A stretch of DNA of 64,000 nt from an uncultured Prochlorococcus sp. Lineage in GTDB: Bacteria > Cyanobacteriota > Cyanobacteriia > PCC-6307 > Cyanobiaceae. The stretch covers positions 124,001 through 188,000 of the forward strand of contig CACBFH010000001.1 of the NCBI GenBank assembly GCA_902538515.1. Reading direction: 5' to 3'. Under the pieces are notes generated by a model that made no database searches, had not been told where the DNA came from, and saw only the letters and a program-made list of their open reading frames with translations. The translations under genes and the position numbers were made by a program. Shown here piece by piece: positions 33,105 to 42,514 of the stretch (positions are counted from its first letter, which is position 1; every line of letters starts with the position of its first letter).

Positions 33105-34529
33105 ATGTTTGATGAACTCTCGTCACGCTTTGAAGATGCAGTAAAGGGTTTAAGAGGCGAAGCAAAAATCAGTGAAAATAACATTAACGATGCCCTGAAG
33201 GAGGTAAAAAGAGCACTCCTTGATGCAGATGTTAGTTTATCTGTAGTTAAAGAGTTTATATCTGATGTCAAAGATAAAGCTATCGGAGAAGAAGTAGTTA
33301 GGGGTGTAAACCCAGGTCAGAAATTTATAGAAGTTGTAAATAAAGAATTGATTAACATCATGGGGAATGAAAATTCTCCATTAAAAGAAAATAAAAATAG
33401 TCCTACAGTAATCTTAATGGCTGGACTTCAGGGTGCGGGTAAAACAACTGCAACAGGAAAATTAGGCCTTTATTTGAAGGAAAAAGATAAAAAAGTTCTC
33501 TTGGTTGCTGCAGATATTTATCGACCAGCAGCTGTAGAGCAGCTTAAAACATTGGGAAGTCAATATGACTTAGAAGTTTTTTCGGCTAAAGAAAAAAATA
33601 TTAAACCAGAAGAGATAGCAAAGGAAGCATTGAATTTTGCTAATGAAAACGATTTTAATTCGATAATTATTGACACCGCAGGAAGATTGCAAATTGATGA
33701 TTCCATGATGAGTGAAATGGTTCGAATAAAAGAAGTCTCTAACCCTGATGAAGTTTTGCTCGTTGTTGATTCTATGATTGGGCAAGAAGCTGCTGACTTG
33801 ACAAAGTCATTTCATGAAAAAGTAGGAATTTCAGGAGCGATATTAACTAAGTTGGATGGAGACTCAAGAGGTGGCGCTGCTTTATCAATAAGAAAAATAA
33901 GTGGTAAACCAATCAAATTTATCGGCGTAGGAGAAAAAATAGAGGCATTACAACCATTTCATCCAGAGAGAATGGCAAGCAGAATTTTGGGAATGGGTGA
34001 TGTATTAACACTTGTTGAAAAAGCCCAAAAAGAAGTTGAACTTGCTGATGCTGAAGCAATGCAAAAAAAACTTCAAGAAGCGACATTCGATTTTAATGAT
34101 TTTGTAAAGCAAATGAGACTAATTAAAAGGATGGGATCACTTGGAGGATTGATTAAATTGATTCCTGGAATGAATAAAATCGATGATGGGATGATAAAAG
34201 ATGGAGAAGATCAACTTAAGAAAATAGAATCTATGATCTCTTCAATGACTCTTGAGGAGAAACAAAAACCTGAAGTTCTTGCCGCTCAGCCCTCAAGAAG
34301 ACAAAGAATCGCTAATGGTAGTGGTTATGAAGCAAAAGATGTAGATAAAGTATTATCTGATTTTCAAAGAATGAGAGGCTTTATGAAACAAATGTCTAAT
34401 GGAGGAATGCCAGGAATGGGAGGAATGCCAGGAATGGGAGGAATGCCAGGAATGGGAGGGATGAGTGGTAATAAACCAATGAAAAAACAAAAAAACAATA
34501 AAAAGAAAAAAGGGTTTGCTGATTTATAA
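33105..34529 (+). CDS. ffh: Signal recognition particle protein Ffh (SRP54)
   Basis: AGLQGAGKTTATGKLGLYL, DTAGRLQIDD, TKLDGDSRGGAALSI, Met-rich M-domain. Confidence 0.98.
   Translation: MFDELSSRFEDAVKGLRGEAKISENNINDALKEVKRALLDADVSLSVVKEFISDVKDKAIGEEVVRGVNPGQKFIEVVNKELINIMGNENSPLKENKNSPTVILMAGLQGAGKTTATGKLGLYLKEKDKKVLLVAADIYRPAAVEQLKTLGSQYDLEVFSAKEKNIKPEEIAKEALNFANENDFNSIIIDTAGRLQIDDSMMSEMVRIKEVSNPDEVLLVVDSMIGQEAADLTKSFHEKVGISGAILTKLDGDSRGGAALSIRKISGKPIKFIGVGEKIEALQPFHPERMASRILGMGDVLTLVEKAQKEVELADAEAMQKKLQEATFDFNDFVKQMRLIKRMGSLGGLIKLIPGMNKIDDGMIKDGEDQLKKIESMISSMTLEEKQKPEVLAAQPSRRQRIANGSGYEAKDVDKVLSDFQRMRGFMKQMSNGGMPGMGGMPGMGGMPGMGGMSGNKPMKKQKNNKKKKGFADL
34404..34457 (+). repeat. 18-bp tandem repeat (three copies of GGAATGCCAGGAATGGGA) encoding GMPGMG units in Ffh C-terminus
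   Basis: Direct reading of three identical consecutive units. Confidence 0.9.
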
Positions 34530-34583
34530 TTTCTAAATTTTTACCTTTAAATGATATTATTATTAAAAACGCATTAATTTAAG

Positions 34584-34949
34584 ATGATTAAATTGCGCCT
34601 TAAGCGCTTTGGAAAGAAAAAAGAGGCAAGTTTCAGAATTATTGCATGCAATAGTACTTCCAGAAGAGATGGTAGACCTCTACAAGAACTAGGTTTTTAT
34701 AACCCAAGAACCAAAGAAACTAGACTTGATACGGAAGCTCTAAGAACAAGACTTACTCAGGGTGCGCAGCCAACTGATGTTGTGAGAACTTTATTAGAAA
34801 AGGGAGGGTTACTTGAAAAAATAGAAAGACCTTCTATCGCAATTGGTAAGGCAAAATTAGAGAAGGAAAAATTGGCTAAGGCTAAAATAAAAGATGAAGA
34901 AAATGATAGTAGTAAAGCTGAAAGCGAGGGTAATGAAGCTGAAAGCTAG
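34584..34949 (+). CDS. rpsP: 30S ribosomal protein S16
   Basis: [41 protein letters not shown]. Confidence 0.98.
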   Translation: MIKLRLKRFGKKKEASFRIIACNSTSRRDGRPLQELGFYNPRTKETRLDTEALRTRLTQGAQPTDVVRTLLEKGGLLEKIERPSIAIGKAKLEKEKLAKAKIKDEENDSSKAESEGNEAES

Positions 34950-34985
34950 TGGGTTGATTAATTTCTATTCTTATAAAATATCTAG

Positions 34986-35942
34986 ATGAAGGAAGTTTCC
35001 AAAACTGGTCACTTCACAATAGACTTGCCAAGCTCTGATGCTGCTACAGCATTATCTGGCCCAGGTAATTCCTTTTTAAAAAAGTTTGAGTCTTTAACAG
35101 GGGTTTCTATAACCATAAGAGGCTTACAACTCGAGATGAACGGTGTTATATCTAAAATTGAAAGAGCCTCAGCATTAGTAGAACTTACAAGACCAATTTG
35201 GGAACAGGGGTTAGAAGTTCCAGAGGTAGATCTTAAAGCGGCTTTAAGTTCTTTAAATATGGGAGAATCATCGTCACATGCTGAACTCGGGAAAAAGGTT
35301 CTTGTGCGTTCAAAAGAAGGAAGATATTTGAGGCCAAGAACTATAAGACAAAAAGAATATGTTGAATCAATTGAAAATTTTGATCTTACTTTCGCAATTG
35401 GTCCCGCTGGAACTGGGAAGACATTTTTAGCAACTGTTTGCGCAGCGCGGCTATTGAGTGAGAAAAAAATAGATAAAATTGTTTTAACCAGACCAGCAGT
35501 TGAAGCTGGTGAAAGTCTAGGATTTCTCCCTGGAGATTTGCAACAAAAAGTTGATCCATACTTAAGACCACTATTTGATTCTTTGCATAGTATTTTTGGA
35601 TTTGATAGGACTAATTCGTTAATCGATAAGGGAATTATTGAAGTTGCTCCTTTAGCATTTATGAGAGGCAGAACCTTAGACAACTCTTTGGTTATTCTAG
35701 ATGAAGCACAAAATACTACTTGCTCCCAAATGAGAATGTTTTTGACCAGATTAGGAGAGAGATCAAAAATGGTTGTAAATGGAGATATTACACAAATTGA
35801 TTTGAAAAAAGATCAGGAAAGTGGCCTCATCGAAGCATCTAGACTTTTCTCTGAAACTCAAGGTATAAAATTTTGTTATTTAACTATTGAAGATGTGGTT
35901 CGTCATCCTTTAGTTCAAAAAATTATTGAGGCTTATCAATAA
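34986..35942 (+). CDS. PhoH-like ATPase
   Basis: FAIGPAGTGKTFLATVCAARLL, VILDEAQNTTCSQMRMFLTRLG, VNGDITQIDL. Confidence 0.95.
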   Translation: MKEVSKTGHFTIDLPSSDAATALSGPGNSFLKKFESLTGVSITIRGLQLEMNGVISKIERASALVELTRPIWEQGLEVPEVDLKAALSSLNMGESSSHAELGKKVLVRSKEGRYLRPRTIRQKEYVESIENFDLTFAIGPAGTGKTFLATVCAARLLSEKKIDKIVLTRPAVEAGESLGFLPGDLQQKVDPYLRPLFDSLHSIFGFDRTNSLIDKGIIEVAPLAFMRGRTLDNSLVILDEAQNTTCSQMRMFLTRLGERSKMVVNGDITQIDLKKDQESGLIEASRLFSETQGIKFCYLTIEDVVRHPLVQKIIEAYQ

Positions 35943-36016
35943 ACTTTGTAACTCTGGAGATCCGTACCCTGAAATCTTAAAAATCAAGTAGAATATAATC
36001 ATATTTATTATGAAAA

Positions 36017-36754
36017 ATGCCAGCAAGTAGTAATTTTAATCAAGCTATTCGTGAAGCCCAAACAAGTTCAATTGTTGGACCAAATGTTGTTCAAAAAGCT
36101 TTACCTTATGTAGGCGGAGGTATGGTTTTAACTTCTTTAGGTGTTTTAGCAGGTGTCTCACTCATAGCAACAAATCCCGGGCTTTTTCAGCCGCTTTCAA
36201 TAGTTGCATTAATAGCAGAATTGATTTTGTTTTTTATAGCCACAAGCGCTGCAAATAATGCTAATAATGCTAAGGCATTGCCTTTATTAACTGGCTTTAG
36301 CTTGTTAACTGGTTTCACCTTGAGTGGAATAGTTGCTTTAGCAATAGGAACAATTGGTATTGGTTCGGTTGGAACAGCTGCTTTAGCTACAGGTATAACT
36401 TTCGTTATTGCATCTTACACTGGCCAAAGAATGAGTGATAGTGTTGGTCAAGCACTAAGTGGGGTGGTTGGACTTGGGTTGATAGGACTCCTTATAGCAA
36501 TGTTTGTCCAATTAATTGGAGGATTCTTTGCGCCAGGAGTTTTTGGAGGTTCAGGACTCGAATTGATAATTGCAGGATTTGGAACTGTCTTATTTGTTGC
36601 AATGTCTTTCGTGGATTTCTATACAATGCCAAGAAGATATAGTGATGATCAATACCTTGCAGGGGCATTAGGTATGTATCTTACATATATAAATCTTTTT
36701 GTTTTTATATTGAGATTAATGATTGCACTTCAAGGCGGTGGAAGAAGAGACTAA
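36017..36754 (+). CDS. Bax inhibitor-1 family integral membrane protein
   Basis: Multi-TM protein with SYTGQRMSD and LGMYLTYINLFVFILRL typical of YccA/BI-1 proteins. Confidence 0.85.
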   Translation: MPASSNFNQAIREAQTSSIVGPNVVQKALPYVGGGMVLTSLGVLAGVSLIATNPGLFQPLSIVALIAELILFFIATSAANNANNAKALPLLTGFSLLTGFTLSGIVALAIGTIGIGSVGTAALATGITFVIASYTGQRMSDSVGQALSGVVGLGLIGLLIAMFVQLIGGFFAPGVFGGSGLELIIAGFGTVLFVAMSFVDFYTMPRRYSDDQYLAGALGMYLTYINLFVFILRLMIALQGGGRRD

Positions 36755-36775
36755 ACAAATTAGTTAAAAAAAACT

Positions 36776-36804
36776 AAAGCGTAGATTTGTTTCTACGCTT
36801 TTTT
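36776..36804 (+). terminator. Rho-independent terminator
   Basis: AAAGCGTAGA-TTTGTT-TCTACGCTTT perfect 10-bp stem followed by T-run. Confidence 0.85.
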
Positions 36805-37330
36805 ATTGGATGATATCAAGTATTTGTTTTTTTATAAATTCTTTTTGCTCTGAGTCATATTTTAATGAGTTATCAAAACTGTTTCCCATATCATCAAGGT
36901 TTTTTAGGGCTTGATTGACAGAATTCGTAACTGATTTACTTTCAAGCAGTCTCAAAATAGCTTTACATCTATCTGAAATATTTTCTGATGATATCTCATA
37001 TTCATTATTTTTTTCTCTTCGATGAATAATAATTTGAGCGGAACTCATTATTAAATTTTTTACTACTATTTCTGCTACAGCACCCCCACTTTCGTTCAAT
37101 TTGTAAATTAGTGAAAAAGGAAGTTTATCTAACAAGAAACAATCTTTATCTGATAAAGCGTACGCAAAAAATCCTCTTAGTCCATTTCTTGTTTTAATTA
37201 GCTCTGCAATTCTATCTGCTAAAACCTCTTCGCTGAGTAAATCTTCACCCCATTCTTTACACCATTGTGCGGATATATTTATTGATTGCGTAAAAGAAGC
37301 TTCCTTTAAATTTATGGTTTTTTTTTCCAT
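36803..37330 (-). CDS. Conserved hypothetical protein
   Basis: Intact 175-aa ORF ending at the terminator hairpin. Confidence 0.7.
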   Translation of the reverse strand: MEKKTINLKEASFTQSINISAQWCKEWGEDLLSEEVLADRIAELIKTRNGLRGFFAYALSDKDCFLLDKLPFSLIYKLNESGGAVAEIVVKNLIMSSAQIIIHRREKNNEYEISSENISDRCKAILRLLESKSVTNSVNQALKNLDDMGNSFDNSLKYDSEQKEFIKKQILDIIQ

Positions 37331-37368
37331 TTTTGATCAGAATTTTATTATTGATGCATTAAAAGTCA

Positions 37369-38280
37369 TTGTCTAATTATAGATCTGGGTTTGTAACTTT
37401 ACTAGGAAGGCCAAATGTGGGTAAATCTACTTTAATAAATAAATTGATTGGAGAAAAAATAACAATAACTTCTCCAATAGCGCAAACTACTAGAAATAAG
37501 TTAAAAGGCATACTTACTACAGAAAATGGGCAAATAATTTTTGTCGATACACCAGGTGTTCATAAACCTCATCATCGACTTGGAGAAATATTAGTAAAAA
37601 ACGCAAAATCTGCAATTAATGGAGTTGATATGGTTATTTTTGTAATTGATTCAAGTGAAGAACCTGGTAGAGGAGATGAATATATATTGAACTTTTTAAT
37701 CGCAAATAAAACTCAGTTTATTGTTGCATTAAATAAGTGGGATTTGGTTAATAAAGAATTTAGGAATTTACGATTACATCAATATAGAAGATTCTTTGGA
37801 ATTAATAGAAATTTTCAAATTGTAAGTGCTTCTCAAGGAGAAGGATGTCCTGAACTAGTAGATATGGTGCTAACTTTTCTTCCAGAGGGGCCAAAACTTT
37901 ATGGCGAAGAGACGGTATGCGACCAACCCCTAGATAGTTTATTATCTGATTTAGTAAGAGAGCAGGTTTTAATAAATACAAGAGAAGAAGTACCTCATAG
38001 TGTTGCAGTAAAAATAGAAAAGATAAAGGAAATGACAAGAAAAAATGGCAAAAGTTTTACAGCTATTTTGGCTACCATTATTGTTGAAAGATCAACTCAA
38101 AAAGGGATTCTTATTGGAAAGAAAGGTTCAATGTTAAAAATTATTGGTCAGTCAGCAAGATCAAATATGTCAAAATTGATTGATGGTCCAGTTCATCTAG
38201 AGTTGTTTGTGAAAGTTGTTCCAAATTGGAGAAAAAAAGAATCAAGGTTAATTGAGTTTGGTTATGAGGAGGATTTTTAG
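37369..38280 (+). CDS. era: GTPase Era
   Basis: GRPNVGKSTLINKLIGEKITITSPIAQTTRNKL, DTPGVHKPHHRLGE, C-terminal KH domain. Confidence 0.97.
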   Translation: MSNYRSGFVTLLGRPNVGKSTLINKLIGEKITITSPIAQTTRNKLKGILTTENGQIIFVDTPGVHKPHHRLGEILVKNAKSAINGVDMVIFVIDSSEEPGRGDEYILNFLIANKTQFIVALNKWDLVNKEFRNLRLHQYRRFFGINRNFQIVSASQGEGCPELVDMVLTFLPEGPKLYGEETVCDQPLDSLLSDLVREQVLINTREEVPHSVAVKIEKIKEMTRKNGKSFTAILATIIVERSTQKGILIGKKGSMLKIIGQSARSNMSKLIDGPVHLELFVKVVPNWRKKESRLIEFGYEEDF

Positions 38281-39054
38281 ATGAGTGGGTTTAATTTTGA
38301 TGTAATTACACTTTTTCCTAAAGCTTTTGAATTAATAAATAATTTGGGAGTAATAACAAGAGCTATAGATAATAATTTGATTAATGTGAATTTGCATGAT
38401 TTAAGAGAATTCGGAGAAGGATGTTATAGGCAAGTGGACGATAAGCCATATGGAGGTGGCTCAGGCATGGTTTTAAAACCGGGGCCTATATATGAAGCAC
38501 ATGATTCAATCAATAAAAGTTCAAAAAGTAAAACTATATTAATGACACCTCAAGGTAAAGTTCTTAAACAAAAAGATTTTATAAGATGGACATCGTTAGA
38601 TCAATTAATAATAATATGTGGTCAATATGAGGGTTTTGATGAAAGAGTTCGTTGCTTAGCAGATGAAGAAATTTCTATAGGAGATTATGTCCTATCTGGA
38701 GGTGAAATCCCAGCAATAACAATAATTAATGGGGTAACAAGATTATTGCCTGGAACACTCGGAGACCCCAACTCTCTATTGGATGAAAGTCATAATAATT
38801 TTTTATTGGAATACCCACATTACACAAGACCCTTGATATTTAGAGAAATGAAAGTTCCAGATATTCTCATTAGTGGTAATCATAAAGAGATTAGTTTATG
38901 GAGAAAAACAAAAATGTATGAAAGAACTTTGTTGAAGAGAAATGACTTAATTAAAATGGTCAACGTTTCGGATTTTCATCAAAGAAATACCGATTCAAAT
39001 GATAATCTGAATTTTTATTTGCAGGAAGAGAACGAAACATATCCTGACTGGTGA
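38281..39054 (+). CDS. trmD: tRNA (guanine-N1)-methyltransferase
   Basis: [50 protein letters not shown]. Confidence 0.97.
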   Translation: MSGFNFDVITLFPKAFELINNLGVITRAIDNNLINVNLHDLREFGEGCYRQVDDKPYGGGSGMVLKPGPIYEAHDSINKSSKSKTILMTPQGKVLKQKDFIRWTSLDQLIIICGQYEGFDERVRCLADEEISIGDYVLSGGEIPAITIINGVTRLLPGTLGDPNSLLDESHNNFLLEYPHYTRPLIFREMKVPDILISGNHKEISLWRKTKMYERTLLKRNDLIKMVNVSDFHQRNTDSNDNLNFYLQEENETYPDW

Positions 39055-39226
39055 GGACAAAATTCAGACACATTAATCAACAAAGCAAAAAAAGATTTTT
39101 ATCTTAAGGTTGGAATATATCTTAATTTTCTAAAGATTCTTAAAAAAGGTTTCTATTCACTATTAAGTAATTCATAAGTGTAACTAGCATTATTAAGTTC
39201 AAAATTGTACTTTTTATTGCTTAAAA

Positions 39227-39748
39227 CTAATATATTACTTCAGATGCCACCTCAAAGTTAAGCTTTGATCTAGCTTTTAATGCTGAGAGTTCAACAACAA
39301 CCGATAAGCCAGTAATTATCTTATTTTGTTGACTTAATAAATTTGCTATGGCATTTACAGTTCCACCAGTAGCTAAAAGATCATCTACGATTGCAAAACT
39401 TTTATAAGGTTTTAATGATTCTAATTGTAAAACCAAAGAATTATTACCATACTCAAGTTCATATGATGATTTAATTAATTTCCCTGGTAATTTGCCAGGT
39501 TTTCTTGCAAGAATAAACGGTTTTGATAAATAATATGACATGCTGGATGCAAATATGAAACCTCTCGCATCAACAGCAACAATACATTCTGAATCTTTTA
39601 TTAATGGCCGATCAGACATCTTTTTGATAAGCTCTGAGAATAATGTTGGATCTCTCAAAATAGGGGTAATGTCTCGAAATAAAATATTCTTCGTGGGGAA
39701 ATCTTTATAATTTCCAATTTTTGCCTTAAGTTCATCTGAAAACATCAT
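39227..39748 (-). CDS. apt: Adenine phosphoribosyltransferase
   Basis: DFPTKNILFRDITPILRDP, VAVDARGFIFA, AIVDDLLATGGTVNA. Confidence 0.95.
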   Translation of the reverse strand: MMFSDELKAKIGNYKDFPTKNILFRDITPILRDPTLFSELIKKMSDRPLIKDSECIVAVDARGFIFASSMSYYLSKPFILARKPGKLPGKLIKSSYELEYGNNSLVLQLESLKPYKSFAIVDDLLATGGTVNAIANLLSQQNKIITGLSVVVELSALKARSKLNFEVASEVIY

Positions 39749-39858
39749 ATTAAATGGAAATTATTTAAAAAAATTTTGAATAAATTTTTATCACTTATTA
39801 TATATTTGATTTGTAAATTAAAAAAAATAAAAGGTTTTAAACTATTATCAAAAATTGA

Positions 39859-40035
39859 TTGAATAAATTTTTTAAGGTAGACAGGATTTTAAGTATTCAG
39901 TTTTTATCTAGAGATGATTTTATTTGAGATAAAAATAAAATTTCAGAAATATTAGTTAAAAATGGACATAAGATTGTTTTTAAAAACTATCCATGGCTAA
40001 CTAAAGGAGATATCTGGGCTGTTTTTAATAGATAA
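39859..40035 (+). pseudogene. Decayed small ORF with internal TGA; C-terminal part resembles DUF433-type antitoxins
   Basis: Own translation LNKFFKVDRILSIQFLSRDDFI*DKNKISEILVKNGHKIVFKNYPWLTKGDIWAVFNR*; TGA at 39925-39927. Confidence 0.4.
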
Positions 40036-40224
40036 ATTAATAATAAATTTTCTGCCAAAATAAATGTGTAGCAAAAATCATTATTCTCCTTATTCTTTAA
40101 AGGTACTTTCCCTTGGTAAAATAATGAGTAAGGAGGAAAAAGTATCATTAAATGTTAAGTAAAATATCCATTTGGAATTACATATTAGTTACAGGTGGTT
40201 TAATGATGCTCCAAATCTATTGGT

Positions 40225-40725
40225 ATGAATAGAAAATCTCCACTGTTTCGCATCGGTAATGGATATGATATTCATAGACTAGTCAAGAAAAGAGATTTAA
40301 TTATTGGAGGTGTTAATTTACATCATCCAAATGATTTAGGTTTGGACGGTCATAGTGATGCTGATGTTTTAAGCCACTCAATTATGGATGCATTATTAGG
40401 AGCACTTTCATTGGGTGATATAGGAAAGTATTTTCCACCATCTGATAAAAAATGGGAAAATGCTGATAGCTTGTTTTTGTTAACAAAAGTAATTGATTTA
40501 ATAAGACAAAATGGATGGGAAATAAACAATATTGATAGTGTTATTGTTGCCGAGAGACCAAAAATCATGCCCCATATAAAGCTAATGAAAAAAAATATTT
40601 CTGAGATCTTAAATATTGATGAAAATTTAATTGGGATTAAAGCAACCACTAATGAAAAATTAGGTCCAGAAGGTAGAGAAGAGGGTATAAGTTGCCATTC
40701 TGTAGTTCTGCTAGAGAAAAAATGA
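40225..40725 (+). CDS. ispF: 2-C-methyl-D-erythritol 2,4-cyclodiphosphate synthase
   Basis: [59 protein letters not shown]. Confidence 0.97.
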   Translation: MNRKSPLFRIGNGYDIHRLVKKRDLIIGGVNLHHPNDLGLDGHSDADVLSHSIMDALLGALSLGDIGKYFPPSDKKWENADSLFLLTKVIDLIRQNGWEINNIDSVIVAERPKIMPHIKLMKKNISEILNIDENLIGIKATTNEKLGPEGREEGISCHSVVLLEKK

Positions 40726-41168
40726 AATTAAATTTAAATTTAATAAATTTTTTTCAAAAATTTTGTGTAGTATTAATTTTTTTAGTATTTTTAATTTTTC
40801 AATCTAATACTCCAATTTTAAAAGCTCTTCCTATGGATAATTATCAAAGTGAAATGGTCACTGAGGAATTGAGACTTAAAGTCCCTTCCGATGTAAAAGC
40901 AGTATGGTTAAATGCTGAAAAAGAAGTATGGGATCCATGGTTATCTTCTCAAGATGGTTTTTTGGGGAGGCAATTATTTTGGGATAAAAAAAAAGAAGAA
41001 GCTTTAATACTGGTTAATTGGAAAAGTAAACAATTATGGAAAAGCATACCAATGTCAGAAGTAAATTTAGTTCAACAAAAATTTGAAGATAGCGTTAAGG
41101 CGACTTTAAATGTTGGGGAAAATCCTTTTAAATTGATTTACGAGGGAGAGTTAGATAAGCAAGGATGA
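40722..41168 (+). CDS. Conserved cyanobacterial hypothetical protein (TIGR03792-like) with signal peptide
   Basis: Start placed at [11 protein letters not shown] (ATGA overlap with ispF); hydrophobic N-terminus; [40 protein letters not shown]. Confidence 0.7.
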   Translation: MKLNLNLINFFQKFCVVLIFLVFLIFQSNTPILKALPMDNYQSEMVTEELRLKVPSDVKAVWLNAEKEVWDPWLSSQDGFLGRQLFWDKKKEEALILVNWKSKQLWKSIPMSEVNLVQQKFEDSVKATLNVGENPFKLIYEGELDKQG

Positions 41169-41821
41169 ATATTGATATCAGATTTGATTTTCAAAGAAGA
41201 GAGAGGCTTGGACTCATTGAAGCTATATGGGGTCAAGACAAGAGTGTTGACCAATTAAAGAGATTATCTGAAGATGTATTAAGTAAAAATGAAGTTGTTT
41301 TCATTACTAGAATTAATAGTGAAAAGGCTAATAATCTCTTAGATTTGTATGATGATGCCCGATTCTATGAAGAAGCAAAATGTCTAATAATTGGGAAAAA
41401 TCTGAATCAAATTAATACACTTAAAAAAGTTGCCATAATCTCGGGAGGCTCAAGTGATTTAGCTGTAACACTAGAAACGCAATTAGCTCTTGAGATTTAT
41501 GGAGTGCATTGTCAATCTTTTATAGATGTTGGAGTGGCAGGACTTCATCGTTTAATGAGTCAGTTAGAAGAAATTAATAAATATGATGTATTAATAGTTT
41601 GTGCTGGAATGGAGGGAGCTTTAGCGACTGTTGTGGGAGGATTGTTGGCGCAACCTATAATCGCAGTACCTGTCTCAGTAGGATACGGAGTCAGCAAGAA
41701 TGGAGAAACTGCTTTAAATAGTATGTTGTCAAGTTGTTCTCCAGGTATTGCAGTTATGAATATAGATAATGGTTACGGAGCAGCGATGGCGGCTCTAAGA
41801 ATTATTAAAAGTATTTCCTAA
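41165..41821 (+). CDS. larB: LarB-like (PurE-related) protein
   Basis: FDFQRRERLGLIEAIWGQDKS, AIISGGSSDLAV, DVGVAGLHRL, CAGMEGALATVVGGLLAQPIIAVPVSVGYG. Confidence 0.87.
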   Translation: MNIDIRFDFQRRERLGLIEAIWGQDKSVDQLKRLSEDVLSKNEVVFITRINSEKANNLLDLYDDARFYEEAKCLIIGKNLNQINTLKKVAIISGGSSDLAVTLETQLALEIYGVHCQSFIDVGVAGLHRLMSQLEEINKYDVLIVCAGMEGALATVVGGLLAQPIIAVPVSVGYGVSKNGETALNSMLSSCSPGIAVMNIDNGYGAAMAALRIIKSIS

Positions 41822-41825
41822 ATAT

Positions 41826-41957
41826 TTATTTTTTTTCTATTTCTAATAGGTTTTCTATCCAAAGATTCAATTGTTTTGAAAGCATTCCCTCTTCTCTCAT
41901 TTTGATTGCCTTAATAACGACTTCTGTGTTTACCCACTCGGGAAATCTTTTAGGCAT
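41826..41957 (-). CDS. Small hypothetical protein, 43 aa, unlisted
   Basis: Own translation MPKRFPEWVNTEVVIKAIKMREEGMLSKQLNLWIENLLEIEKK*. Confidence 0.5.
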   Translation of the reverse strand: MPKRFPEWVNTEVVIKAIKMREEGMLSKQLNLWIENLLEIEKK

Positions 41958-42024
41958 TTATTTATGTAGTTAGTAACTTTAATTTGGTACAAATTTTTAT
42001 AAAAACAAGATCTAAGTAACAAAT

Positions 42025-42192
42025 TTAATCTTTTATGTTTAATTTTTCACCTAGTCTTGATAGCTCTGAAGATGTATGTTCACTTTCTACATTTTTTAAT
42101 CTCTCAATTAACTCAGAGAGATCTTTGTGCGCTAATTCACCATTTTGTTCCCATTTTAGAGTCCTTGAATTTATATCAATTTCTTTTTTCAT
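42025..42192 (-). CDS. Small hypothetical protein, 55 aa, unlisted
   Basis: Own translation MKKEIDINSRTLKWEQNGELAHKDLSELIERLKNVESEHTSSELSRLGEKLNIKD*. Confidence 0.5.
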   Translation of the reverse strand: MKKEIDINSRTLKWEQNGELAHKDLSELIERLKNVESEHTSSELSRLGEKLNIKD

Positions 42193-42304
42193 TATTTTAT
42201 TTAAGTATTAAGAATATAAAACGAAAAAGGGAAAAATTCGGTTATTGTATCATGCTTAAACTTAAAAAATTATGAAGATTTTTATATGTGAAAAATTTTA
42301 TCTT

Positions 42305-42514
42305 TTAACCACCACCAACTATTGAAACAATTTCTAAATTATCCCCATCTTTAAGATTCACTTTCCCCCATTTTTTTGAATTTATAATTAAATAATTTAA
42401 CTCGACCACAATTGTATTGGGGTTATACCCCAATACATTTAGAGCTGTTGATAGTAGAACATTTTTTTTATCAAGTTCTATTTCTCTTTCTTCTCCATTT
42501 ACCTTAATTCGCAT
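42305..42514 (-). CDS. thiS: Sulfur carrier protein ThiS
   Basis: MRIKVNGEEREIE... ending in IVSIVGGG (C-terminal GG). Confidence 0.93.
   Translation of the reverse strand: MRIKVNGEEREIELDKKNVLLSTALNVLGYNPNTIVVELNYLIINSKKWGKVNLKDGDNLEIVSIVGGG

Noticed and set aside
40692-40721. Upstream start ([10 protein letters not shown]) for the TIGR03792-like ORF
   Set aside because: Lies inside ispF in another frame; the ATGA-overlap start at 40722 followed by a signal peptide is more plausible
42057-42275. Forward 72-aa ORF MIALKMYVHFLHF...
   Set aside because: Antisense to a better 55-aa reverse ORF; composition looks like reverse-complement translation
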